A stretch of DNA of 5,443 nucleotides from DASRAJ01 sp039920305 (lineage in GTDB: Bacteria; Bacteroidota; Bacteroidia; Chitinophagales; UBA10324). The position numbers and the translations under genes are program-made. The stretch lies in the NCBI GenBank assembly GCA_039920305.1, contig JBDSEA010000159.1:1-5443 (forward strand), given 5' to 3'. Positions 1-5,443 of the stretch are shown in pieces. Each line of letters starts with the position of its first letter. Position 1 is the stretch's first letter. The notes under the pieces are model-generated. The model did not search any database. It was not told the DNA's origin and saw only the letters and a list, made by a program, of their open reading frames with translations.

Positions 1-521
1 CTGGCACCCTGACGAGCCGTGGTGTGGAAGTTTTCTTTAATACCCGGCTTAACAGCTATTTTTCACTCAGCGGAAATTTAAATCTGGTGAATGGAAAGCT
101 TTCCTACAACCCTTCCGTGATAGATTCGACACACACCCGGGGAAACCATATCCAGCTATTTAACAATGGAATATTTCCTGCCGCTAAAGTTGAAAGCATT
201 GGCTTAACAAGGAGGCCGGTCACTGCTAATTTATTTTTTACCTGGCAGCCTTTAAAGGGCTTATCCATTCAAATCAGCAGTCGCTGGATTGGTCAGCATA
301 CTGATGTGTTTTATGATAGCAACCTGGGCCCGTTTGGCGCACTGAATACCATTACACTGGAAGATTATGTATTGTTTGATGTTCTCCTTAGCTACCAATT
401 CAATAAATATATTTCTGCAATGCTGAAAGCAGAAAACCTTTTCAACACCTCTTTCACTGACTTAAGGGGTTTCACTTCGAGGGGGAGGGGTATTTTTCTA
501 TCGCTCTATGCATCCATGTAA
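1..521 (+). CDS. TonB-dependent receptor, C-terminal end of the beta-barrel (5'-partial)
   Basis: The reading frame is open from the left edge (first whole codon at position 3) to a TAA stop at 519-521, so only about the last 173 residues are present and the true start lies outside the window. The visible protein alternates short amphipathic strands rich in aromatic residues with polar loops, as expected of an outer-membrane barrel. Near the end it has the sequence LKAENLFNTSFTD followed by RGRGIFLSLYASM. An 'xxNLFN' strand and a closing 'GR-FLSL' strand are typical of TonB-dependent receptors, which import iron chelates, cobalamin or glycans using energy from TonB-ExbB-ExbD. The plug domain, TonB box and signal peptide are not visible, so the substrate cannot be assigned. 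A GTG at 24 lies inside this frame and is not the start. The final residue is Met rather than the usual Phe, a small departure from the common barrel terminus. The gene converges on the membrane-protein gene at 531-1064. Confidence 0.85.
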   Translation, partial: GTLTSRGVEVFFNTRLNSYFSLSGNLNLVNGKLSYNPSVIDSTHTRGNHIQLFNNGIFPAAKVESIGLTRRPVTANLFFTWQPLKGLSIQISSRWIGQHTDVFYDSNLGPFGALNTITLEDYVLFDVLLSYQFNKYISAMLKAENLFNTSFTDLRGFTSRGRGIFLSLYASM

Positions 522-530
522 CAGAATATT

Positions 531-1064
531 TCACATGGCTTTTGCAGGAACCCTTATCTTCTTAAATACAAGCTCATAGCTTCCAAATAAAATTCCGCTG
601 TAAATCAAATCACCAATAACGGCGTTTTTGAAAAACGGAATTCCTGCCGTGTAGCTTGCTATAATACCTTGCAAGGTGTGCGGATATAAAAAAGAAGGAT
701 AGATAAGTGCAAAGTTGGTGACAAGAAAAAAAATAACCGATGAGCCAAGAGTAGCCAGCAGCACCGGAATAAATTTTATCCGGTTGTGTAATAAAAATCC
801 AAATGCCGTGATCATCATCAGGGCTGCATAAACCGATAATATGCCTTCATAAAACCCAAGGAATGCATCAGTAATAAGCATGGAGGTTAGAGGAATCATA
901 AATGCAAGGCGCTTATCACGGATTTGTGCGCCACTGAACAAGGCCATTGCAATAACCGGCGTGAAATTCCAGAGTTGAAAATAATTAGTGAGCAGCCGGC
1001 TGAAGGCGGCAGCCACTATCATTGTACAAACCAGGATAAACTCCGGAGAATTGATTTTTTTCAT
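531..1064 (-). CDS. DUF6580-like multi-pass membrane protein, putative transporter
   Basis: A 177-residue protein with about five hydrophobic segments (roughly residues 9-27, 35-45, 53-70, 75-92, 98-122 and 147-166, some possibly merging) and a basic C-terminus. From memory, these motifs match the DUF6580 family of putative transport proteins: WNFTPVIAMALFSG (32-45), PLTSMLITDAFLG (58-70), FFLVTNFALIYPS (112-124) and AGIPFFKNAVIGDLIYSG (140-157). The size and compact hydrophobic layout recall the substrate-binding S components of ECF vitamin transporters, but that is inference and no ligand can be assigned. The ATG at 1064 opens with MKKINSPEF, a normal positively charged start before the first membrane helix. 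The gene ends 9 bp from the stop of the convergent receptor gene. Its start faces the polyketide synthase gene across 304 bp, so it is transcribed apart from both neighbours. No Shine-Dalgarno sequence is evident. Confidence 0.82.
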   Translation of the reverse strand: MKKINSPEFILVCTMIVAAAFSRLLTNYFQLWNFTPVIAMALFSGAQIRDKRLAFMIPLTSMLITDAFLGFYEGILSVYAALMMITAFGFLLHNRIKFIPVLLATLGSSVIFFLVTNFALIYPSFLYPHTLQGIIASYTAGIPFFKNAVIGDLIYSGILFGSYELVFKKIRVPAKAM

Positions 1065-1368
1065 GTGCTGATTTTCTGATGTAAATTTAGAATATGCTGA
1101 ATAGAAAAGTAGTTACAGGGAGAAAAGATAGATAATCATTGCTGGTCAGGCGTTGTTATTTACATCATAGAGCATGTCAGGAGGCCGCTTAAAATTCATG
1201 CCCGTCAATTTATTTTATCAAATATTTTTTCCTATTATAAATCTGAAGCTTAAGGATTTACGCAGGTCAGTACGTTGAATAAACTCCATGCTTTCAGCGG
1301 GCTCATTGCTGCTATTGATCTTCGATTACGGCTGACCGCTTTGAACATGCTTAATTTGCGCAACAATC
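1065..1368. other. Divergent intergenic region, no gene; upstream control region of two transcription units
   Basis: This 304-bp stretch separates the starts of the minus-strand membrane-protein gene and the plus-strand polyketide synthase gene, so it should hold both promoters. I find no perfect Bacteroidota promoter. Partial -7 matches (consensus TAnnTTTG) on the plus strand are TAAATCTG at 1238-1245 and TTAATTTG at 1351-1358. On the minus strand the self-complementary TAAATTTA at 1082-1089 is one base off. None has a convincing TTG element about 20 bp upstream. The middle (about 1205-1245) is very AT-rich. The motif GGTCAG followed after one or two bases by CGT occurs three times (1144-1154, 1265-1275, and on the minus strand 1337-1328) and could be an operator, but this is weak evidence. 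I see no RNA gene or riboswitch fold by eye. Confidence 0.6.
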
Positions 1369-2499
1369 ATGAGTAAACCACAAAGCGCTGTTGTCTCGAT
1401 AGGAACTGCCGTCCCACCATTCCGGTATGAGCAGAAAACGATTGCTGATTTTATGATCGGCTATTTTGGGGTTGATGCGGAAACATCGAGGAAGCTGGCG
1501 GGCATTTATTCAAGAACCGGGATTGCCGTGCGGCATGCCGTCTTACCTGATTTTCATATGAATGGCAGCTCCGTGCTTTTTAAATCACCGGACATAAACC
1601 CGTCATTGAGTGACAGGATGGACATTTATAAAAAAGAAGCCATAACACTTGCTGCCCGGGCTGTGAATGACTGCTTCAGCAGGCTTTCGAAAAAAACCAG
1701 AAAAAAAATTCTTCCGGTTACACACCTGATTACGGTGAGTTGCACAGGAATGTCTGCGCCGGGCCTCGACCTCGAGTTGATGAAGGAATTGAATCTTTCC
1801 AGTGATACTCAGCGCACAAGTGTAAATTTCATGGGTTGCTATGCAGGTTTTCACGCTTTTAAAATGGCGGACCATATTTGCAGCTCAGTCAATGATGCCA
1901 CCGTGCTCGTGGTTCTTGCTGAATTATGCTCCATTCATTTTCAGCCCGGAATTGATTCGGAAACCATGGTGGTAAATTCACTTTTTTCTGATGGCGCTGC
2001 CGCACTTTTATTTACTTCATCTCAGAAAGCCAGAAAAGGAAATGAGAGAATTCTGGAAGTGATTGGCTTTAGCAGTGAAGTGATTCATGAAGGATCCGCT
2101 TATATGACCTGGAATGCAAGTGAAAAGGGATTCCTTATGGGGCTGGATGCCCTGGTTCCCAGGCTGATTGAAGAAAATGCGGGACCAATGGTCAGTGAAT
2201 CGCTCAGTAAATTCAAACTTTCCAGAGAGGAAATCAGTCATTGGATCTTTCACCCGGGCGGAAAGCGGATTCTGGAAGCTGCCGGGAAATCAATTGGGTT
2301 ATCTCTAAGGGATTTAAAATATTCATACCGGGTTCTGCGTGATTTCGGCAATATGTCCAGCCCCACCATTTGCTTTGCGCTGCAATCATTACTGCAAAAT
2401 GGTATTGAGGGAAAAAAGCGCGAATATATTTTTGCTGCCGGCTTCGGTCCCGGCATTACCATTGAAACAGCGCTGTTCAAACCTGTGCTGAATGATTGA
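1369..2499 (+). CDS. Type III polyketide synthase (chalcone/alkylresorcinol synthase family)
   Basis: This 376-residue protein has the normal length of a homodimeric type III PKS, which extends an acyl-CoA starter with malonyl-CoA and cyclises the product to a resorcinol or pyrone. The full catalytic triad is present: Cys157 (in NFMGCYAGFHAFKMA), His295 (WIFHPGGKRILEA) and Asn328 (DFGNMSSPT). The C-terminal GFGPGITIETALF (358-370) matches the CHS signature GFGPGLTVET. Hand alignment to alfalfa CHS keeps gatekeeper Phe215 as Phe206 (LFSDGAAAL) but replaces Phe265 with about Met257. Thr126, Ala130 and Cys187 fall at CHS Ser133, Met137 and Thr194, where mycobacterial Pks18 has Thr144, Ala148 and Cys205 lining its long acyl tunnel, so a long fatty acyl starter is likely. 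The ATG at 1369 is preferred because the protein then begins MSKPQSAVVSIGTAVP, the usual N-terminal strand; there is no Shine-Dalgarno site. It is the first gene of the operon and its stop overlaps the methyltransferase start. Confidence 0.97.
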   Translation: MSKPQSAVVSIGTAVPPFRYEQKTIADFMIGYFGVDAETSRKLAGIYSRTGIAVRHAVLPDFHMNGSSVLFKSPDINPSLSDRMDIYKKEAITLAARAVNDCFSRLSKKTRKKILPVTHLITVSCTGMSAPGLDLELMKELNLSSDTQRTSVNFMGCYAGFHAFKMADHICSSVNDATVLVVLAELCSIHFQPGIDSETMVVNSLFSDGAAALLFTSSQKARKGNERILEVIGFSSEVIHEGSAYMTWNASEKGFLMGLDALVPRLIEENAGPMVSESLSKFKLSREEISHWIFHPGGKRILEAAGKSIGLSLRDLKYSYRVLRDFGNMSSPTICFALQSLLQNGIEGKKREYIFAAGFGPGITIETALFKPVLND

Positions 2500-3184
2500 T
2501 TTTAATCAGCGGCATCCCGGGCCAGAACTCATGGATCGTCAGGATCTTTCAAAGGAAGACCTGTTTGTAAATTATAGAGAGCTTCACCAGATCAACAAGC
2601 GGCTGGGTGGCTATCAAATCACGCAGAAAGGATTATCCAGACTGATCGTTGATAAGGATCGCACTTATACAATTCTGGACATCGGCTGCGGAGGCGGTGA
2701 CATGGTGAATGAGATGATGTTGTGGGGCAGAAAGAATAATTTGGAGCTGCATTTAACAGGGCTTGACTTAAGCAAAACCGCTATTGATTATGCCGCGAAA
2801 AATCATCCGCAGCTTAACTGGATCCATGCGAATGCATTTGACCACCTCAATTCAGGTGCGCAATACGATGTGATCATGTGCACGCTGCTGATACACCATT
2901 TTACAGAGGAAAAAATTATTGAATTACTGAAGCTGATGCAAAAATCCTGCTTGACGGGTATTGTTATTAATGATTTGCAACGTCATCCTTTGGCCTATTA
3001 CAGCATCCGGGTGCTTACTGAATTATTATCAAAATCTTATTTAGTGAGGAATGACGCCCCCATATCAGTTCTCAGGGGATTCAAAAAGCAGGAATGGAAG
3101 CAGATGATGGAAAAAGCTGGTATTTCATCAGCAGTAATCCAATGGAAATGGGCATTCAGATACTTGATTGTAATTAACAGATAG
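2492..3184 (+). CDS. Class I SAM-dependent methyltransferase, tailoring enzyme of the polyketide operon
   Basis: This 230-residue protein has a Rossmann-type SAM-binding core. Motif I is ILDIGCGGGDM (61-71), the acidic end of strand 2 is TGLDLS (89-94, Asp92), the next loop is NAFDHL (114-119), and motif IV is YDVIMCTLLIHHF (125-137). After the core come INDLQRHPLAYY (159-170) and RNDAPISVLRGF (186-197), which probably shape the substrate pocket. It most likely O- or C-methylates the resorcinol, quinone or pyrone made by the upstream PKS; the acceptor atom cannot be told from sequence. The ATG at 2492 overlaps the PKS stop by 8 bp, which suggests translational coupling. This start keeps a segment, RHPGPELMDRQDL, that looks like a genuine part of the family's N-terminus. 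The alternative ATG at 2531 (Met14) would remove much of it. A UbiE/Coq5-like general role is less likely given the operon context. Confidence 0.95.
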   Translation: MIDFNQRHPGPELMDRQDLSKEDLFVNYRELHQINKRLGGYQITQKGLSRLIVDKDRTYTILDIGCGGGDMVNEMMLWGRKNNLELHLTGLDLSKTAIDYAAKNHPQLNWIHANAFDHLNSGAQYDVIMCTLLIHHFTEEKIIELLKLMQKSCLTGIVINDLQRHPLAYYSIRVLTELLSKSYLVRNDAPISVLRGFKKQEWKQMMEKAGISSAVIQWKWAFRYLIVINR

Positions 3185-3231
3185 CCGGCATTTAATAAGA
3201 TAAAATCATTGGGTCTGCATACAAAGCATTC

Positions 3232-4395
3232 ATGGAAAATTATGATACCATCATACTGGGAGGTGGGCTCGCAGGACTTTCCCTCTCCATTCAGCTGGCA
3301 CAGGCGGGAAGAAAGATTCTATTGCTTGAGAAAAATAAGTATCCGTTCCATCGTGTATGCGGTGAATACATTTCCATGGAATCGTGGGATTTTTTAGAGC
3401 GGCTTGGACTGCCCTTGAATGAAATGGACCTTCCGCGCATCACCCGGCTGAAAGTAACATCATTAGCAGGCAGGGAAGTTAATTGCAGGCTGAATCCGGG
3501 GGGCTTTGGAATCAGCAGATATACTCTCGATGACAAACTTGCATCAATAGCGAGTGCAAGCGGTGTTGACATCAGGGATGAAAACCGTGCTGAGGAAGTA
3601 TTGCCTGAAACAGATTCATGGACCGTGGAAACAAAGGAGGCTCGTTTCTCAGCACGGGTGGTGGCCGGCTGTTTTGGAAAGCGGTCAAATCTTGATAAGA
3701 AGCTTAACCGGTCCTTTGAATTGAAGGTACGATCACCTTCTGAAAATTGGGTAGGAGTGAAGTATCACCTGAATTCATCGGGTATTACGTCAGCAGTTCT
3801 ATCCGGCTTGCCGCCTGAGAATACCATTGAGCTGCATAATTTCGATAATGGCTATTGCGGAATTTCAAAAGTTGAAGACAGCAAATACTGCCTTTGCTAT
3901 CTTACAAAAGCAGTTAACCTTCGCCGCAGCAACGGCAACATTCAGTTGATGGAGGAAAAAATCCTGTCCGAAAATTCCTTTCTCAAAAAATACTTTTCTG
4001 ACCGGACAAATTTTTTATTTGATGCACCGGTTACTATTTCTCAAATCACCTTTGATAATAAGTTACCCGTGGAGAATAATATTTTGATGGTCGGTGATGC
4101 AGCAGGAATGATCGCGCCGCTCTGTGGTAATGGAATGAGCATGGCGCTGCACTCCTCGGCTATTGCTTTCCCAATCATCAACCGGTTTCTTGATGGCACC
4201 CTGTCACGCTCAGATATGGAACGGGAATACACACTGGCATGGCGTGATAATTTCAAAGGGAGATTACAGCGCGGACGATTTTTGCAGCCATTGCTTGTAA
4301 AATCACGACTCACCAATTTCACCATTCCGTTGCTCAGGACATTTCCTTTTTTCATGAATCCCCTTATTAAATCAACTCATGGCAAACCCTTTTGA
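3232..4395 (+). CDS. FAD-dependent oxidoreductase, geranylgeranyl-reductase/aromatic-hydroxylase-like
   Basis: This 387-residue flavoprotein opens with a classic FAD Rossmann motif, YDTIILGGGLAGLSLSIQLA (4-23, GGGLAG at 10-15), with Glu33 at the end of the second strand to bind the ribose. PFHRVCGEYIS (38-48) resembles the P-x-x-(K/R)-x-CGE element of the geranylgeranyl-reductase family. ISRYTLDDKLA (94-104) fits the 'R-x-x-x-D-x-x-L' element of group A flavoproteins. A second FAD motif, ILMVGDAAGMIAPLCGNGM (284-302), binds the flavin pyrophosphate and ribityl chain. Two roles fit: hydroxylating the alkylresorcinol to a hydroquinone/quinone precursor, as SrsC does in Streptomyces, or hydrogenating the isoprenoid chain added by the downstream UbiA-type enzyme. 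Sequence alone does not decide. No signal peptide is seen, so it is probably cytosolic or membrane-associated. It starts 47 bp after the methyltransferase and ends 12 bp before the prenyltransferase. The ATG at 3232 places the Rossmann strand at the expected N-terminus. Confidence 0.93.
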   Translation: MENYDTIILGGGLAGLSLSIQLAQAGRKILLLEKNKYPFHRVCGEYISMESWDFLERLGLPLNEMDLPRITRLKVTSLAGREVNCRLNPGGFGISRYTLDDKLASIASASGVDIRDENRAEEVLPETDSWTVETKEARFSARVVAGCFGKRSNLDKKLNRSFELKVRSPSENWVGVKYHLNSSGITSAVLSGLPPENTIELHNFDNGYCGISKVEDSKYCLCYLTKAVNLRRSNGNIQLMEEKILSENSFLKKYFSDRTNFLFDAPVTISQITFDNKLPVENNILMVGDAAGMIAPLCGNGMSMALHSSAIAFPIINRFLDGTLSRSDMEREYTLAWRDNFKGRLQRGRFLQPLLVKSRLTNFTIPLLRTFPFFMNPLIKSTHGKPF

Positions 4396-4407
4396 AGCCG
4401 ATACCGG

Positions 4408-5280
4408 ATGCTGACACCAGGAACTCAAAAGTGGTGGGATGCTTTCCGGCTTATGCGGCTGCCATTTTCAATATTCCTTATGCCGGTTTACTGGTTTGCG
4501 CTTATTAATATAGAAGTAGATGCTACCCGGGCAGTCATCGTTTTCGTCACTCTTCACCTGTTTGTTTTTCCTGCGAGCAATGCCTATAATTCTTACTTCG
4601 ACCGCGACGAGCAAAGCATCGGCGGATTAAAAAAGCCGCCGAAAGTGACCAAAGAATTATGGTATCTGATTCTCATATCCGATTTTCTTTCCATCCTGTC
4701 AGCAACCATGGCAGGATTCGCCTTTGCAATCATGGTATTCATCTATCTGATGGTTTCAAAGGCATACAGCTATGAGAAGATCCGGTTAAAAAGGTTTCCC
4801 GTAACAGGGGCGATAACAGTAATGTTCTTCCAGGGATGGTGGACCTACATCATGATACAGGCAGGAGCTTCTGCCTCACTGCTATTTTTCAGGGAAAATC
4901 TTCTGATGGCAATTGTCAGCTCACTGTTCCTGCTGGGATCCTATCCCATCACACAAATTTACCAGCACGAGGAAGACAGAAAAAATGGTGTGCATTCACT
5001 GAGCATGCTTCTTGGAATTACTGGTACGTTCATTTTTTCCTCAATCGCTTTTATCATCGCAAGCATCTTGCTCATATATATTTTTGTAAGCGCGGGGTTT
5101 ATCAAATTTGCAATGATCTACATCTCTGCAATGATCCCTGTCAATATATATTTTCTGAAATGGTACAGCGACTATAAAAAAGGATATCCGGTAATTACTT
5201 TTGAGCGAACAATGCGGCTGAACGCCCTGAGCTCACTTTTGCTTTCAGCTGCTTTCATCTCCATGCTGCTTTTTAAATGA
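4408..5280 (+). CDS. UbiA-superfamily membrane prenyltransferase
   Basis: This 290-residue, highly hydrophobic protein has about eight or nine membrane helices and the normal length of the UbiA superfamily, whose members transfer isoprenyl chains to aromatic acceptors inside the membrane. The first Asp motif is NSYFDRDE (61-68; usual NDxxDxxxD), with Asn61 and Asp65 retained. The internal loop SYEKIRLKRFP (121-131) matches the family's 'YS-x-x-x-RLKR' element. The second motif is IYQHEEDRKNGVHSLSMLLG (184-203), where Glu188, Asp190, Arg191 and Gly194 fit the usual DxExDRxxG but Gln186 replaces the first Asp. Because it follows the flavoprotein by 12 bp, it probably prenylates the type III polyketide ring rather than serving menaquinone synthesis (MenA), though a menaquinone or haem-pathway homologue cannot be excluded. 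The ATG at 4408 is followed by RLMRLPFSIFLMPVYW (14-29), a typical first helix. There is no Shine-Dalgarno site. Confidence 0.93.
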   Translation: MLTPGTQKWWDAFRLMRLPFSIFLMPVYWFALINIEVDATRAVIVFVTLHLFVFPASNAYNSYFDRDEQSIGGLKKPPKVTKELWYLILISDFLSILSATMAGFAFAIMVFIYLMVSKAYSYEKIRLKRFPVTGAITVMFFQGWWTYIMIQAGASASLLFFRENLLMAIVSSLFLLGSYPITQIYQHEEDRKNGVHSLSMLLGITGTFIFSSIAFIIASILLIYIFVSAGFIKFAMIYISAMIPVNIYFLKWYSDYKKGYPVITFERTMRLNALSSLLLSAAFISMLLFK

Positions 5281-5283
5281 GGA

Positions 5284-5314
5284 TTGCTTATTCAATAATT
5301 CGCATTTACATTTG
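5284..5314 (+). promoter_or_regulatory. Bacteroidota-type promoter for tRNA-Val
   Basis: A TTG at 5284-5286 (-33 element) is followed after 20 bp by TACATTTG at 5307-5314, a perfect match to the Bacteroidota -7 consensus TAnnTTTG. Transcription would begin around 5320-5322, giving a short leader before the tRNA 5' end at 5329. The -33 element begins only 4 bp after the stop codon of the prenyltransferase gene, so the tRNA can be expressed independently of the operon. Confidence 0.72.
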
Positions 5315-5328
5315 TGAGCTCTAAAAAC

Positions 5329-5403
5329 GGGAGCTTAGCTCAGCTGGTTCAGAGCATCTGCCTTACAAGCAGAGGGTCACTGGTTCGAACCCAGTAGTTC
5401 CCA
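5329..5403 (+). tRNA. tRNA-Val, anticodon UAC
   Basis: All four arms fold. The acceptor GGGAGCT (5329-5335) pairs with AGTTCCC (5396-5402) with one G-U pair. The D stem is GCTC/GAGC (5338-5341 and 5352-5355), and the anticodon stem is TCTGC/GCAGA (5357-5361 and 5369-5373). The anticodon loop CTTACAA (5362-5368) holds anticodon TAC at 5364-5366, reading GUA and other GUN valine codons. The variable loop is GGGTC, and the T arm ACTGG-TTCGAAC-CCAGT (5379-5395) carries the invariant TTCGA. The discriminator is A5403. The genome continues CCT, so the terminal CCA is not fully encoded and must be added by the CCA-adding enzyme. Confidence 0.97.
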
Positions 5404-5415
5404 CCTAATACAGGC

Positions 5416-5443
5416 AAGGGTTTCAGCGTAAGCTGAAACCCTT
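5416..5443 (+). terminator. Perfect 12-bp hairpin with GUAA tetraloop, probable intrinsic terminator
   Basis: AAGGGTTTCAGC (5416-5427) pairs perfectly with GCTGAAACCCTT (5432-5443) around the loop GTAA, a stable GNRA-type tetraloop in RNA. It lies 12 bp after the tRNA and would end the tRNA transcript and any read-through from the biosynthetic operon. The window ends exactly at the last stem base, so the required T-tract cannot be seen. The stem starts with AA and ends with TT, so it could also act on the opposite strand for a convergent gene outside the window. Confidence 0.62.

Larger units (their letters stand above)
1369..5280 (+). other. Putative four-gene operon for a modified type III polyketide (alkylresorcinol/pyrone-type lipid)
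   Basis: Four plus-strand genes follow in the order type III polyketide synthase, SAM methyltransferase, FAD oxidoreductase, UbiA-type prenyltransferase. The junctions are an 8-bp overlap, a 47-bp gap and a 12-bp gap, with no obvious terminator between genes, which supports one transcript. Known parallels are the Streptomyces griseus srsABC operon (type III PKS, methyltransferase, flavoprotein hydroxylase; phenolic lipids and alkylquinones) and Bacillus subtilis bpsAB (alkylpyrones). The added UbiA-type gene is the difference, and suggests isoprenoid attachment or an allied membrane reaction. No dedicated acyl-CoA ligase, acyl carrier protein, regulator or exporter is in the window, so starter units would come from primary fatty acid metabolism. 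The pathway and the product are inferred. Confidence 0.8.

Noticed and set aside
514..538. Inverted repeat CCATGT / ACATGG spanning the convergent stops of the receptor and membrane-protein genes, as a bidirectional terminator.
   Set aside because: The stem is only 6 bp with a 13-nt loop, overlaps both coding ends, and is followed by only a short CTTTT on one side, too weak to call.
1082..1089. TAAATTTA as a -7 promoter element for the minus-strand membrane-protein gene.
   Set aside because: It misses the final G of TAnnTTTG and no TTG element is found about 20 bp upstream on that strand.
1288..1335. A 15-codon open frame (MLSAGSLLLLIFDYG) upstream of the polyketide synthase that could be a leader peptide.
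   Set aside because: It is very short, has no ribosome-binding signal and no attenuator hairpin pair follows it; the Leu run can arise by chance.
1351..1358. TTAATTTG as a -7 promoter element for the polyketide synthase operon.
   Set aside because: Transcription would start only a few bases before the ATG at 1369, and there is no -33 element at the right distance.
2017..2480. Minus-strand open frames of 76-78 codons inside the polyketide synthase gene.
   Set aside because: They are antisense to a clearly functional enzyme gene and their translations show no recognisable domain.
4836..5177. A 113-codon plus-strand open frame overlapping the prenyltransferase gene in another frame.
   Set aside because: The prenyltransferase frame carries the conserved UbiA motifs in this stretch; the alternative frame has no family resemblance.

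Overview
The window looks like chromosomal DNA from a member of the Bacteroidota (Bacteroidetes). Three things point there. The left edge carries the end of an outer-membrane TonB-dependent receptor. The promoter in front of the tRNA gene fits the Bacteroidota -33/-7 consensus (TTG, 20 bp, TAnnTTTG). The genes lack clear Shine-Dalgarno sequences. I cannot name a genus from the sequence alone.

Layout, left to right. (1) Positions 1-521, plus strand: the last ~173 codons of a TonB-dependent receptor beta-barrel. (2) Positions 531-1064, minus strand, tail-to-tail with the receptor: a small multi-pass membrane protein resembling the DUF6580 putative transport family. (3) Positions 1065-1368: a 304-bp divergent intergenic region with no clear promoter but a thrice-repeated GGTCAG-CGT motif. 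(4) Positions 1369-5280, plus strand: four tightly packed genes that look like one operon, namely a type III polyketide synthase, a class I SAM-dependent methyltransferase, an FAD-dependent oxidoreductase of the geranylgeranyl-reductase/hydroxylase type, and a UbiA-superfamily membrane prenyltransferase. (5) Positions 5284-5403: a well-formed tRNA-Val(UAC) gene with its own promoter. (6) Positions 5416-5443: a perfect 12-bp hairpin with a GUAA tetraloop at the window edge, probably the terminator.

The main interest is the four-gene operon. The polyketide synthase has the intact Cys-His-Asn triad. By hand alignment it also has small residues at the three positions that open the long acyl tunnel in mycobacterial Pks18, so it probably makes an alkylresorcinol or alkylpyrone from a fatty acyl starter. 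The methyltransferase, flavoprotein and prenyltransferase could then methylate, oxidise (or reduce) and prenylate this ring, giving a membrane-embedded, quinone-like or prenylated phenolic lipid. The individual families are well known. The final product of this gene combination is not known to me, and the pathway order is inference.
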